Shown: piece by piece, positions 7,648-16,654 of the stretch
Position numbering within the stretch: the first letter of the stretch is position 1
Layout of the letters: each line of letters starts with the position of its first letter
NCBI RefSeq assembly: GCF_017599385.1
Contig: NZ_JAGFPK010000001.1
Span: forward strand, 3,084,483 to 3,148,482
Origin: Ciceribacter sp. L1K22
GTDB taxonomy: Bacteria > Pseudomonadota > Alphaproteobacteria > Rhizobiales > Rhizobiaceae
Length of the DNA: 64,000 bases
Reading direction: 5' to 3'
Notes under the pieces: generated by a model
Seen by the model: only the letters and a program-made list of their open reading frames with translations
Told to the model about the DNA's origin: nothing
The model's database searches: none
Translations under genes and position numbers: made by a program

Positions 7648-9621
7648 TCAACTGCCGACGACGGCCTGGTCGTTGCGGCTGAGAACGATAAGCGAGGGCC
7701 GGGCCGGCATGCCGTCGGCAAAGTCCGGCCAGAGCGTGCCGATGTCGGCGATCGACGTGGCATCCTCGTTGTCATCCATCCGCAGCTCACCGGGATGCTG
7801 GATCGAGATGAACACCGACGTGCCGTCGGGCGTAAAGGTCGGCGAGCAGCATTCGGACCCGACCGGCGGGATGTAGAAGAGCTTCGGCAGTGCCCGCCCC
7901 TCGCCCTCCGTCTCCATCACGTAGAGCGCATCGGCAATGCCTTCCGGCGGCGGACCGTCGGTCGCGACCCAAAGGCGCCCGGCCGGGTCGACCGCCAGGT
8001 TGTCGGGGTCGGTGAACCAGCCGTTCGCGGTCGTCGAGGCGTGGAACATCGCGCCGTCCTCCGCCACAGCGGGATCGCCACAGAGCACGAAGACGTCCCA
8101 GCGGAAAGTCTCGGCGGCATAGTCCGGCTTGTCACCGGCACCCGGCGGCACCAGTTCGAGGAGGTGGCCGTGCGGGTTCGGCCCGCGCGGATTGGCGGCA
8201 TTAACCTGCTCGGCTTCATCGCCCTCTCCGGCCGCCAGCCGGTCCTCGTTTTCGGTCATCGCCACATAGAGCTTGCCGGTCTGCGGATGCACGACGAACC
8301 CCTCCGGCGCATCCATCGGCGTCGCACCCAAGAGGTCGGCAGCCGCGCGCGTGTTGAGCACCACGTCGGCCTGGCTTGCAAAGCCCGCCTCGGCCGTCAG
8401 CGGCCCTTCGCCGGCGATGAGCGGCAGCCAGCGCATCGTGCCATCGCTCTCGAATTTCGCCACCGACAGCGTGCCCTCGTCCAGCAGGTCGCGGTTGGCT
8501 GCGCGGTCGTTCGGGTTCCACGGATCGCGGGTGACGAAGCGGTAGAGATATTCGAAGTCGTCGTCGTCGCCCATGAACACGACGACGCGTCCATCCGGGG
8601 CTACGGCGCATTGCGCGCCCTCATGGGTGAAGCGTCCGAGCGCCGTGCGTTTGACCGGCTTTGCCGATCGATCGAGCGGATCGATCTCGACCACCCAGTC
8701 GAACCGCATCCACTCGTTCGGCTCGTCCTCGAAGCGCAGCCGCGATTCCAGGCGGCCGGCGGCATAAATGTCGTTGTCCTCCTCGTCCCAGCCCTGTCGC
8801 TCAACCAGTTCCTGATTCGGCAGGACGGTGTAGTCGCCGGCGAAGACGTCCATCGCGCCCTCCTCGCCCGACAGCATCGTGCCCCAGGGGGTGATGCCGC
8901 CATTGCAGTTGGAGATGGTGCCGAACACGGCCCGGCCGGTCGGATCGGCCTTGGTCTTCAGCCGGTCATCGCCGGCCGCCGGTCCCGAGATCGCCATGTC
9001 GGTGCCCATGTGGATGCGGCGGTTGTAGGAACTGTCGAGCACCACGGACCATTTGCCGTCGGCGCGGCGGACCTCGAATATGCTGAGGCCGACGCTCGCC
9101 ATGATGGCGCGGATCTGGTCGTCCGTCAGCGTGTCGCGGTAGTCCTCGTCGGTGAGGCCGGGAAACATCAGGAAGGGCGAGGCATATTCGTGGCTGACGA
9201 TCATCAGGCCATTGTCGGCGGTCGCCGCACCATGCGGCAGCGGCATGAAATAGGTGAAGTCGTTGTTATAGCCGAACTGGCGCTCGGCCGCCTTGCCGTC
9301 GAGGGTGGCGAGATCGAAGGCCGGGCTGTCGGGGAAGAGCGCGTCGCCCCAGCGGATCAGCACCTGCCGGTCGTAGCCCTCCGGCCAGTGATCGCGATCG
9401 TCACGCACGCGCTCCAATTCGTTGAAGGATAGCGAGCCGCCGCCGGCCGCGGCGGCCGGCTGCGAGGAGAGCAGCGGCGCAAGCGCGACACCGCCGAGGC
9501 CGGCGACGAGGCCCTTGAGCACGGAACGGCGGCGGATGCCCTCGTTGAGGATGGAACAGTAGCTTTCTGCAATCTGGCGGCGCGGATTGGGACGCGCGCG
9601 CGTCTTCTGGCGGTCTGACAT
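7648..9621 (-). CDS. PhoX-family (DUF839) alkaline phosphatase-like protein, Tat-exported
   Basis: The 657-aa precursor has a twin-arginine signal (RRRSVLKG near residues 30-37, then a hydrophobic stretch ending in AAAA). Export in folded form fits the PhoX family, which binds Ca and Fe in the periplasm and cleaves phosphate esters. The body contains family-type segments such as NNDFTYFMPL, SNCNGGITPWGT and EGFVVHPQTGKLYVAMTEN. It stands alone and convergent to nolR. A weak Pho-box-like sequence lies upstream. Substrate cannot be deduced; some relatives have no measured activity. Confidence 0.88.
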   Translation of the reverse strand: MSDRQKTRARPNPRRQIAESYCSILNEGIRRRSVLKGLVAGLGGVALAPLLSSQPAAAAGGGSLSFNELERVRDDRDHWPEGYDRQVLIRWGDALFPDSPAFDLATLDGKAAERQFGYNNDFTYFMPLPHGAATADNGLMIVSHEYASPFLMFPGLTDEDYRDTLTDDQIRAIMASVGLSIFEVRRADGKWSVVLDSSYNRRIHMGTDMAISGPAAGDDRLKTKADPTGRAVFGTISNCNGGITPWGTMLSGEEGAMDVFAGDYTVLPNQELVERQGWDEEDNDIYAAGRLESRLRFEDEPNEWMRFDWVVEIDPLDRSAKPVKRTALGRFTHEGAQCAVAPDGRVVVFMGDDDDFEYLYRFVTRDPWNPNDRAANRDLLDEGTLSVAKFESDGTMRWLPLIAGEGPLTAEAGFASQADVVLNTRAAADLLGATPMDAPEGFVVHPQTGKLYVAMTENEDRLAAGEGDEAEQVNAANPRGPNPHGHLLELVPPGAGDKPDYAAETFRWDVFVLCGDPAVAEDGAMFHASTTANGWFTDPDNLAVDPAGRLWVATDGPPPEGIADALYVMETEGEGRALPKLFYIPPVGSECCSPTFTPDGTSVFISIQHPGELRMDDNEDATSIADIGTLWPDFADGMPARPSLIVLSRNDQAVVGS

Positions 9622-9697
9622 GATGCCTCCGAAAATTGACTGATATCAAGGAATGAATGAGGGAATGCACGTGCGCCTCAAGGCGTACGCCTCCTCC

Positions 9698-9715
9698 AAG
9701 AAGGACCGATGACAG
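9698..9715 (-). promoter_or_regulatory. Possible degenerate Pho box before the PhoX-family gene
   Basis: Reading the minus strand, CTGTCAT (9715-9709) is a perfect half of the PhoB consensus. After a 4-nt spacer, CCTTCTT matches the second half at 4 of 7 positions. The location, about 80-95 nt before the start codon, and the phosphatase target make it plausible, but the second half is weak. Confidence 0.3.
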
Positions 9716-9830
9716 GGCACCACGGTTACCCTTTTTGGACTCGACCGGTACGAGTTGCCGGCGCATGATCATCACCGCCAGACAGGCAATCCATGACGTT
9801 TGCTGATGCCGCCTTGACGGCCCCAAGCGC

Positions 9831-9864
9831 CCTGATAATTTGAGCAAGCGCTCAAAATATCAGG
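9831..9864. promoter_or_regulatory. 34-bp near-perfect palindrome, putative operator
   Basis: The 15-nt arms CCTGATAATTTGAGC (9831-9845) and GCTCAAAATATCAGG (9850-9864) are complementary at 14 of 15 positions around a 4-nt AAGC centre. The 307-bp region between the phosphatase and aminotransferase starts otherwise holds nothing I recognise except the Pho-like site. The palindrome lies 65 nt before the aminotransferase ATG and has no T-tract, so a repressor or activator binding site is likelier than a terminator. Confidence 0.6.
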
Positions 9865-9928
9865 CATGATTTGCCGCCAACAACCGGGGTTCGGCCGCCC
9901 GTCACGCAAATGGCCTGGAGAGATTTCG

Positions 9929-11257
9929 ATGTCCAACCGTCTTACGTCCACGCCCAACGACCTGCGCGCCTTCTGGATGCCGTTCACCGCGAACCGGCAG
10001 TTCAAGAAGGAGCCGCGCCTTTTCGTCGGCGCCAAGGATATGCATTACACCACCCATGACGGCCGCCAGGTGCTCGATGGCACCGCCGGCCTCTGGTGCG
10101 TAAACGCCGGCCACTGCCGCCCCATGATCACCGAGGCGATCCGCGAGCAGGCTGGCGAACTCGACTACGCGCCGGCCTTCCAGCTCGGCCACCCGAAGGC
10201 CTTCGAGCTGGCGAACCGCCTGATCGACCTCGCACCCGACAACATGGCGCATGTGCTCTACACCAATTCCGGTTCGGAATCGGTCGAGACGGCGCTCAAG
10301 GTGGCGCTCGCCTACCAGCGCGTGAAGGGACAGGGCTCGCGCACCCGCCTGATCGGCCGCGAGCGCGGCTATCACGGCGTCAACTTCGGCGGCATCTCGG
10401 TCGGCGGCATCGTCTCCAACCGCAAGATGTTCGGCACGCTTTTGACCGGCGTCGACCACATGCCGCACACCCACCAGCCGGGCAAGAACGCATTCTCCAA
10501 GGGCATGCCCGAGCATGGCGGCGATCTCGCCGACGAGCTGGAGCGCATCGTCACTTTGCATGACGCCTCGACCATCGCCGCCGTCATCGTCGAGCCGGTC
10601 GCTGGATCGACCGGCGTCCTGATCCCGCCGAAGGGTTATCTGCAGCGCCTGCGCGAACTGTGCACCAAGCACGGCATCCTGTTGATCTTCGACGAGGTCA
10701 TCACCGGCTTCGGCCGTCTCGGCGCACCCTTCGCGGCCCAGTATTTCGACGTGAAGCCTGACATCATCACGACCGCCAAGGGCCTGACCAATGGTGTCAT
10801 CCCGATGGGCGCGGTCTTCGTGACGGCGGAAATCCATGACGCCTTCATGACCGGCCCGGAACACATGATCGAGTTCTTCCACGGCTATACTTATTCCGGC
10901 AACCCGATCGCCTCGGCCGCCGCCCTCGGCACGCTCGACACCTACAAGGAAGAAGGCCTGCTGACCCGTGCGGCGGAGATCGCCCCCTACTGGGAAGAGA
11001 AGCTGCATTCCCTGCGCGACTGCCCGAATGTCATCGACATCAGGAACCTCGGCCTAATCGGCGCGATCGAACTGAAGCCGATCGACGGCGAACCGACCAA
11101 GCGCGCCTTCAACGCCTTCCTGAAGGCCTATGAATCCGGCCTCTTGATCCGCACAACCGGCGACATCATCGCGCTCTCGCCGCCGCTGATCATTACCACC
11201 GAGCAGATCGACGAACTCTTCGACAAGCTCCGCAAGGTGCTGATGGCGAATATCTGA
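9929..11257 (+). CDS. Class III omega-amino acid:pyruvate aminotransferase (beta-alanine type)
   Basis: The 442-aa PLP enzyme has the motif DEVITGFGR and the Schiff-base lysine near residue 284 (TTAKGLTNG), plus DGTAGLWCVNAGHCRP near the N-terminus as in beta-alanine:pyruvate transaminases. It transfers an omega-amino group to pyruvate, giving a semialdehyde and alanine. The start at 9929 has GGAGAG 7 nt upstream; an in-frame ATG at 9866 would add an unsupported 21 residues and sit against the palindrome. Terminator at 11281 makes it monocistronic. Exact substrate (beta-alanine, taurine, putrescine) is open. Confidence 0.85.
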   Translation: MSNRLTSTPNDLRAFWMPFTANRQFKKEPRLFVGAKDMHYTTHDGRQVLDGTAGLWCVNAGHCRPMITEAIREQAGELDYAPAFQLGHPKAFELANRLIDLAPDNMAHVLYTNSGSESVETALKVALAYQRVKGQGSRTRLIGRERGYHGVNFGGISVGGIVSNRKMFGTLLTGVDHMPHTHQPGKNAFSKGMPEHGGDLADELERIVTLHDASTIAAVIVEPVAGSTGVLIPPKGYLQRLRELCTKHGILLIFDEVITGFGRLGAPFAAQYFDVKPDIITTAKGLTNGVIPMGAVFVTAEIHDAFMTGPEHMIEFFHGYTYSGNPIASAAALGTLDTYKEEGLLTRAAEIAPYWEEKLHSLRDCPNVIDIRNLGLIGAIELKPIDGEPTKRAFNAFLKAYESGLLIRTTGDIIALSPPLIITTEQIDELFDKLRKVLMANI

Positions 11258-11280
11258 GGACTTCGCCGTACCGAGACAGA

Positions 11281-11306
11281 AGGCCGCTCTCTAGCGGCCT
11301 TTTTTC
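11281..11306 (+). terminator. Rho-independent terminator after the aminotransferase
   Basis: Arms AGGCCGCT (11281-11288) and AGCGGCCT (11293-11300) with a 4-nt loop are followed by a run of six T. Confidence 0.9.
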
Positions 11307-11406
11307 ATGCTTCGTTTTTGTCTAAAGCAATGATGGGGAGCAACAAAATAACCCAAATGGCGCCAGAACCGGCAGAGATCGGTCGTGCCGACCCAAGGAG
11401 ACGGAC

Positions 11407-12513
11407 ATGAAATTTCACCTTCTCGCCGGCGCGGCTGCTGTCGCGCTTTTCGCCGCCACACCCGCCGCTTATGCCGACATCACCATCGGCATGGTCGCGC
11501 CGCTCACCGGACCGCTCGCCGCCATCGGCGCGCAGATTAAGAACGGCACCGAGACGGCCATCGAGGAAATCAACAAGAAGGGCGGCGTCAACGGCGAGCA
11601 GCTCGTGCTGAAGGTCGCCGACGATGCCGGCGAGCCGAAGCAGGGCGTATCGGCCGCCAACCAGCTGGTTGGCGAAGGCATCCGCTTCGTCGTCGGCCCG
11701 GTGACCTCGGGCGTATCGGTCCCGGCGTCCGCCGTCTTCGCCGAAAACGGCGTGCTGATGGTCACCCCGACAGCCACCTCGCCGGAACTGACCGCCCAGG
11801 GCTTCTCGACCGTATTCCGTACCTGCGGTCGCGACGACCAGCAGGGTGAGGTTGCCGCGAAATACGTGCTCGACACCTACAAGGACAAGAAGGTCGCGAT
11901 TCTCAACGACAAGGGTCAGTACGGCAAGGGCCTCGCCGATGCCTTCAAGGTATCGCTGAACGCAGGTGGCGTCACGGAAGTGTTCAACGACGCGCTCAAC
12001 GCCGGAGACAAGGACTTCGGAGCGCTCGTCACCCGCCTGAAGTCGGAAGGCGTAGAAGTTCTCTATTTCGGCGGCTATCATCCCGAAGCCGGCCTGCTGG
12101 CCCGCCAGATGAAGGATGCCGGAATGAGCGTGCAGCTGATCGCCGGCGACGGCCTGTCGAACAGCGAATACGTCACCACCGGCGGCGATGCCGCAAATGG
12201 CACGATCTACACGAACGCCGCCGACGCGCTGAAGAACGCCGACAGCAAAGCGGCCGCCGATGCGCTGACCGCCAAGGGCATTCCGGCCGAGGCCTTCACG
12301 CTGAACGCCTATGCCGCCGTCGAAGTGATCGCCGCCGGCATAGCGAAGGCTGGCTCCGCCGAGGATGCCGAAGCCGTTGCCGCCGCGTTGAAGTCGGGCG
12401 AAGCCATCCCGACCGCGATCGGCGCCGTGACCTACGGCGAAACCGGCGACCTTACCTCGCAGAGCTTCGCCGTCTACAAGTGGGAAGACGGCAAGACCGT
12501 TTCGGTCGACTGA
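11407..12513 (+). CDS. Branched-chain amino acid ABC transporter substrate-binding protein (LivK/BraC type)
   Basis: The 368-aa precursor has a signal peptide (residues 1-23, ending AAYA) followed by [20 protein letters not shown], the typical opening of type I periplasmic binding proteins for Leu/Ile/Val and related ligands. Length fits the family. AAGGAG precedes the ATG. No permease or ATPase genes adjoin it, so it probably works with a transporter encoded elsewhere. It has its own downstream hairpin at 12540. The true ligand could be another amino acid or amide. Confidence 0.88.
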   Translation: MKFHLLAGAAAVALFAATPAAYADITIGMVAPLTGPLAAIGAQIKNGTETAIEEINKKGGVNGEQLVLKVADDAGEPKQGVSAANQLVGEGIRFVVGPVTSGVSVPASAVFAENGVLMVTPTATSPELTAQGFSTVFRTCGRDDQQGEVAAKYVLDTYKDKKVAILNDKGQYGKGLADAFKVSLNAGGVTEVFNDALNAGDKDFGALVTRLKSEGVEVLYFGGYHPEAGLLARQMKDAGMSVQLIAGDGLSNSEYVTTGGDAANGTIYTNAADALKNADSKAAADALTAKGIPAEAFTLNAYAAVEVIAAGIAKAGSAEDAEAVAAALKSGEAIPTAIGAVTYGETGDLTSQSFAVYKWEDGKTVSVD

Positions 12514-12539
12514 GACCGACGAACATCAAGCCAACTACG

Positions 12540-12570
12540 GAAGCGGCTGGAAACGGCCGCTTCTTCGTTT
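12540..12570 (+). terminator. Probable terminator after the LivK-type gene
   Basis: Arms GAAGCGGC (12540-12547) and GCCGCTTC (12556-12563) with an 8-nt loop are followed by TTCGTTT. The T-tract is imperfect. Confidence 0.65.
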
Positions 12571-12593
12571 GTATCGGATGCCAGGCCGTATCC

Positions 12594-13439
12594 CTAGAGG
12601 CGCGCCAGTTCGTCTGGCGTGTAGTCAGACGCAAGCGCGATGTCCTTCTGTGCCTCCAGCGCCGCAAGCCGCGCCGTCAGCGCCTCCCGTACATGATGAT
12701 AGGCGTCGACGCCGAGCGTAAGCCGAAGCGGCGCCTCCTCGCGTTCCGTCGAGGCGATGATCGCATCGACCATGCGGACCGGGTCGCCGGCGATCACCCA
12801 GTCACCGCTCTGGGCGGCCGCGATGAGCGCGCGGGGCGGCGTGCCGTCATAGGCGTCCATTGGTTCGGACATCACAATACCAGCGCCGAAGTTGGTGCGC
12901 GTTGCGCCGGGCTCGACGATCGTGAACTGAATGCCGAATCCCCTCACCTCCTGCGCCACGCTTTCGACGAACCCCTCGATGCCCCATTTGGTGGCGTGGT
13001 AGAGGCTGAAGCCCGGATAGGCGATCTGGCCGCCCTCGGAAGCGACCTGCAGAATGCGCCCGCCGCCCTGCGCCCTGAGCCGCGGCAGCAGCGCCTTGAT
13101 CAACCGGATAGAGCCGATCAGATTTGTGTCGATGATCTCTTTCATCTCGACATCCGATGCCTCCTCGGCCGCGCCGAAAACACCGTAACCCGCATTGCTG
13201 ACCGCAAAATCGACACGGCCGAAAGCGTCGAAGCCCTTCGCCACGGCGGCCTCGATCGCCGCGCCATCGCGCAGGTCGAGCGTGACGATGAGAAGCCGGT
13301 CGCCATGGGCGGCGGAAAGATCGGCAAGCGTTTCGGGTCGGCGCACAGTAGCCGCCACGCGATCGCCGCGCTCAAGCAGTTTCTCGGTGAGGATACGTCC
13401 AAATCCGGAATTGGCGCCGGTGATCATCCAGGTCTTCAT
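12594..13439 (-). CDS. Short-chain dehydrogenase/reductase, classical type
   Basis: The 281-aa enzyme has the nucleotide motif TGANSGFG (residues 7-14), SNAGYG, and the catalytic YHATK with a preceding Ser in VASEGGQ. It oxidises or reduces an unknown alcohol or ketone with NAD(P)H. I place the start at the ATG at 13439, 9 nt after AAGGAG; upstream in-frame extension would run into the LysR promoter. It is divergent from the LysR gene at 13544, so that regulator probably controls it. Confidence 0.88.
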   Translation of the reverse strand: MKTWMITGANSGFGRILTEKLLERGDRVAATVRRPETLADLSAAHGDRLLIVTLDLRDGAAIEAAVAKGFDAFGRVDFAVSNAGYGVFGAAEEASDVEMKEIIDTNLIGSIRLIKALLPRLRAQGGGRILQVASEGGQIAYPGFSLYHATKWGIEGFVESVAQEVRGFGIQFTIVEPGATRTNFGAGIVMSEPMDAYDGTPPRALIAAAQSGDWVIAGDPVRMVDAIIASTEREEAPLRLTLGVDAYHHVREALTARLAALEAQKDIALASDYTPDELARL

Positions 13440-13543
13440 GACGTTCATCTCCTTGTGTCGACGTCCTGACCCGATAGATAGCAGCTGAGCTTTATTGAAA
13501 TTATCCCTTGAATATTGCATGACTTGCTGAATAATTGCCAGCA

Positions 13544-14470
13544 ATGACAGAGCCATCCCTCAGCGACCTCAAGGTCTTCGTGGCCGTCGCCACGCATCGC
13601 AGCTTCCGCAAGGCCGCCGACGAGATGGGCGTTTCGCCCTCCACGCTGAGCCACACGATGCGGTCACTTGAAACAGACTTGGGTGTACGACTCCTGAACC
13701 GCACCACGCGCAGCGTCGCCGTCACCGAAGCCGGCGAACGCCTCTTGGCACGCCTCTCGCCGGTGCTGATCGACCTCGCCTCGGCGCTGGACGAGGTCGA
13801 CCCTTATCGCTCGACAGCGGCCGGCACCGTCCGTATCAACGCCGCCGCCGGCGTGGTGGGCCTGCTCGTGCGCCATGTCGTGCCGGAAGTCCTGAAACGC
13901 CACCCGCAGGTCTCCGTCGATATCGTCAGCGAAGGGCGGCTGGTGGATATTGTCGAAGGCGGCTTCGATGCCGGCGTCAGGCTCGGCGAAACCGTACCGC
14001 GCGACATGGTCGCCATTCGGTTCGGACCCGAGGCGCGGTTCATCTGCGTTGCCTCGCCGGACTATCTCGCCCGCGCCGGCACGCCCGCGACACCTGAAGA
14101 CCTCGCCGCCCACGACTGCATCCGCCACCGCATGCCGAGCGGCAAGCTCTATCGCTGGGAGTTCGAGCGGCACGGCCAGGAATTGGCGGTCGACGTGCCG
14201 GGCCGGCTGACGCTCGACGACCAGGCGTTGATGACCGACGCCGCGATCGCCGGCCTCGGTATCGCCTATGTCTCCGAGCAGTCCGCCCGCGAGGCGCTCT
14301 CGGACGGCCGGTTGACACCGGTCCTGCTCGATTGGTGCCCGCCCTTCCCCGGTCTCTATCTCTATTATCCCGGCCACCGCAGAGTGCCGCCGGCACTGCG
14401 CGCCTTTATCGATGTCCTCAAGGAGATCGAGCTCCCCGCATCCGTTCTGGCGCCGGTACGGTCAGGCTGA
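13544..14470 (+). CDS. LysR-family transcriptional regulator
   Basis: The 308-aa protein has an N-terminal winged helix-turn-helix (residues ~5-62, with [23 protein letters not shown]) and a C-terminal effector domain with RIRINAAAG-type opening and the GLGIAYV segment. It belongs to the LTTR subgroup often found opposite SDR oxidoreductases. The ATG at 13544 is preferred to the TTG at 13535. The 104-bp intergenic region to the divergent SDR gene is AT-rich and should hold the shared operator. Its 3' end overlaps the next minus-strand gene by 9 nt. Confidence 0.9.
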   Translation: MTEPSLSDLKVFVAVATHRSFRKAADEMGVSPSTLSHTMRSLETDLGVRLLNRTTRSVAVTEAGERLLARLSPVLIDLASALDEVDPYRSTAAGTVRINAAAGVVGLLVRHVVPEVLKRHPQVSVDIVSEGRLVDIVEGGFDAGVRLGETVPRDMVAIRFGPEARFICVASPDYLARAGTPATPEDLAAHDCIRHRMPSGKLYRWEFERHGQELAVDVPGRLTLDDQALMTDAAIAGLGIAYVSEQSAREALSDGRLTPVLLDWCPPFPGLYLYYPGHRRVPPALRAFIDVLKEIELPASVLAPVRSG

Positions 14471-14671
14471 CCGGTTTCGACCTCCGACATAGGGCAGCAG
14501 GAACAGATAGATCCCCGTGACGAGCAGCGGAATGAGCGGCACGAGCGCCAGAAAACCGATCCACATTGCGTCCACCTGCATGATCATGGCGCCGATATTG
14601 GTGATGACGGCGAGTGTGAAGGCCATCGACAGAAAACGGTGCCATTGGCGGATTGTCCTGTTCCAGTTCAA
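14462..14671 (-). CDS. Small two-helix membrane protein, 69 aa
   Basis: The predicted product has two hydrophobic helices (about residues 13-32 and 35-61) separated by MQVDAMW and ends in a short basic tail. I chose the TTG start at 14671 because GGGAG lies 8 nt upstream; a longer ATG start at 14767 would add a Cys/Pro/Arg-rich leader without a ribosome site. It lies 133 nt downstream of the ArsR/SRPBCC operon on the same strand. I do not recognise a named family; it looks like a small integral-membrane protein of unknown role. Confidence 0.65.
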   Translation of the reverse strand: MNWNRTIRQWHRFLSMAFTLAVITNIGAMIMQVDAMWIGFLALVPLIPLLVTGIYLFLLPYVGGRNRSA

Positions 14672-14804
14672 GGTGAAATCTCCCGGTTTGCAGGGCGGTG
14701 GGCCCATGGTTGATCGGCCGCGAAACGGCACGAGGACGCAGCGCGACCCACACGGGTCACGTCGCAAGATTGACGATGAAAGCTGTGAGTTGCGGAGTGG
14801 CGCG

Positions 14805-15215
14805 TCAGCTTATGCGGGCCAGCACGCCCTCCAACCGGTCGAGGAAGCGCGGCCAGCCCTGTTTCGCGCCGCCGTAGAACATCGGTTGGTCGTGGCGGAA
14901 GCCGGTCTGCTCCATGCGCAGCAGGGTGCCGCTTTCCGTCGGCGTCAGCGTCCAGGTTACGAGGCTTTCGAGGGGCGCGGCGTCCCAAGTATAGCAAAGC
15001 CGGCGATGCTCTTCGACGGCCTTGACCTCGCAGGTCACCGTCCCCCAGTCGGCGCTGAGCGTGAAACCGTGGCCGATGGTCGGTGAAAACGCGTTCTTCA
15101 TCAGCCATTCCTCGATCAGGTGCGGCTGCGTCAGCGCCCGCCAAATCTTCTCCGGCGGATGCGGAAACTCCCTCTCGACGACGACAGAGAGCGTCTTTTC
15201 AGCGGCTGCAGTCAT
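14805..15215 (-). CDS. SRPBCC / AHSA1-family protein
   Basis: The 136-aa protein has the hallmarks of the START-like AHSA1 fold: REFPHPPEKIWRALTQPHLIEEWL at the N-terminus, a central beta-rich stretch and a C-terminal helix ending in GWPRFLDRLEGVL. Such proteins bind hydrophobic ligands and are commonly paired with small ArsR regulators. Its start overlaps the ArsR stop by 4 nt (ATGA), so the two are translationally coupled. The ligand is unknown. Confidence 0.88.
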   Translation of the reverse strand: MTAAAEKTLSVVVEREFPHPPEKIWRALTQPHLIEEWLMKNAFSPTIGHGFTLSADWGTVTCEVKAVEEHRRLCYTWDAAPLESLVTWTLTPTESGTLLRMEQTGFRHDQPMFYGGAKQGWPRFLDRLEGVLARIS

Positions 15216-15535
15216 TGGTCCATCCTCTTCAGCAGATCATCGAGATCGTCGAACCGGTTTTCCCAGAAGCCGGTCATCTGTTTCGTCCAGTCGGCAAGCG
15301 GCGCCAGTGCCTCCAACCGCGCGGTATAATGCGTCTGCCGCCCCTCGTGCCGATCCTCTACCAGCCCCGCCCGCTTCAGGACCCCGAGGTGTTTCGAGAC
15401 CGCCGGCTGCGATACGCCGGCCTCCGCCGTCAGAGCGCCGACGGTCTGCGCGCCCTTTCGGCACAGGCGTTCGAAGATCGCGCGGCGCGTGGGATCCGCA
15501 AGCGCGCTGAAGATCGCGTCCGTGGTTTCATTCAT
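15212..15535 (-). CDS. ArsR-family regulator paired with the SRPBCC protein
   Basis: The 107-aa winged-helix protein contains ALADPTRRAIFERL and the recognition helix AGVSQPAVSKHLGVLKRAGLV. No Cys metal motif is present. Pairs of this ArsR subtype with SRPBCC proteins are common in soil bacteria. No Shine-Dalgarno sequence precedes the ATG, and a -10-like TATGAA ends 4 nt before it, so the mRNA may be leaderless. Two palindromes in the promoter suggest autorepression. Confidence 0.88.
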   Translation of the reverse strand: MNETTDAIFSALADPTRRAIFERLCRKGAQTVGALTAEAGVSQPAVSKHLGVLKRAGLVEDRHEGRQTHYTARLEALAPLADWTKQMTGFWENRFDDLDDLLKRMDQ

Positions 15536-15539
15536 CTAA

Positions 15540-15584
15540 TTCATAACCCATTGGCTATTGATTAGCCAAATAACCGTCCGGTTA
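15540..15584 (-). promoter_or_regulatory. ArsR promoter with two inverted repeats
   Basis: On the minus strand a -35-like TTGGCT (15569-15564) and a -10-like TATGAA (15545-15540) are separated by 18 nt. The inverted repeat TTGGCTA-N5-TAGCCAA (15551-15569) fills the spacer and overlaps the -35. A second repeat TAACCG-TC-CGGTTA lies at 15571-15584. A repressor bound there would block polymerase. Confidence 0.55.
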
Positions 15585-15691
15585 TCGATCTGTCAAGCGA
15601 CAGGCACCGAAAACATTCCCGTCGCGGGAGGCGAAAATCCCCTCTCGAACGTTTATGGTGCGACGCAAGACAAGGGCCGAAGGAGACGACC

Positions 15692-16561
15692 ATGACCGAC
15701 ACGATCCGCATCGCGAACGATAGCCTTACCGTCGAGGTCGCCTCGCTGGGGGCGGAGATGCAGTCGCTGAAGTCCGCCGATGGCCGCGACTGGCTGTGGG
15801 ACGGCGAAGCGACATGGTGGTCCGGGCGCTCGCCGATCCTGTTTCCGATCGTCGGGAAGGCGCCCGATGATACGCTGCTGATTGCGGGCAAGCCCTATCC
15901 GATGAAGCAGCACGGCTTTGCCCGCCGCAGCGAATTCGTCGTGGTCAACAGCGGCGAAGACTTCTGCCGCCACCAGTTGACCGCGACCGACGAGACGCGC
16001 GCGGTCTATCCGTTCGATTTCCTGCTGGAACTCGAACATCGCGTCGCTGCGAAGACCCTCACCGTAACCGCAACGGTCCGGAACACTGGCGCCTCCTCCA
16101 TGCCCTTCGGAATCGGCTTCCACCCCGCCTTCCTCTGGCCGCTTCCGGGAGCGGCGGGCAAAACGCACACGGTCGCGCTCGACAACAGCGCCGAACCCGA
16201 CCTCGTCCGGCTTGAGAATGGCCTCGTTTCACCCGACCGCCACCCCTCGCCGTTCAGGCAGGGCAAGCTGGTGCTCGACCCTTCGCAATTCGACGCGGAT
16301 GCGATGATCTTCCCGGAAGGCGCGGGCACCGGACTGACCTACAGCGCGAGCGGCGGACCTTCGCTGCGCTTCCGCTTCGACAACCTGCCCAACCTCGCCC
16401 TCTGGCAGAAACCCGGCGCCCCTTTCATCTGCATCGAGCCTTGGCATGGCATGGCGGCCCACGCCGACGGCACCGCCGAACTGGTGGAGCGGCCCTACAC
16501 TGTGGCGCTGGCGGCAGGTGAGGAGATGCGGTTCGGCTTCAGCGTCGAAATCGTGGGCTGA
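15692..16561 (+). CDS. Aldose 1-epimerase family protein (LacX-like)
   Basis: The 289-aa protein has the galactose-mutarotase fold signature: GAEMQSLK near residue 20, ILFPIVGK and MKQHGFARRSEF (His likely substrate-contacting), GIGFHPAF (second conserved His), and CIEPWHGMAAHADG near the C-terminus. It probably interconverts anomers of a free or phosphorylated hexose in the cytoplasm. AAGGAG precedes the ATG. It is followed by unrelated genes, so the sugar is not indicated by context. Confidence 0.85.
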   Translation: MTDTIRIANDSLTVEVASLGAEMQSLKSADGRDWLWDGEATWWSGRSPILFPIVGKAPDDTLLIAGKPYPMKQHGFARRSEFVVVNSGEDFCRHQLTATDETRAVYPFDFLLELEHRVAAKTLTVTATVRNTGASSMPFGIGFHPAFLWPLPGAAGKTHTVALDNSAEPDLVRLENGLVSPDRHPSPFRQGKLVLDPSQFDADAMIFPEGAGTGLTYSASGGPSLRFRFDNLPNLALWQKPGAPFICIEPWHGMAAHADGTAELVERPYTVALAAGEEMRFGFSVEIVG

Positions 16562-16654
16562 GGCGGGGCGCACGCCGACACCGCGCACCCCTTGCCGACG
16601 CAGCCACTTTCGGTACTCTCATCGCGTAAAAACCAAAACGAAGAGGGTGAACCG

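Noticed and set aside
7591-9432. A 613-codon plus-strand open frame opposite the PhoX-family gene
   Set aside because: Antisense shadow of a gene with a Tat signal and clear family motifs.
13440-13543. LysR-type T-N11-A operators in the SDR/LysR gap
   Set aside because: Several loose matches occur in AT-rich sequence, but none has convincing symmetry; not listed as a feature.
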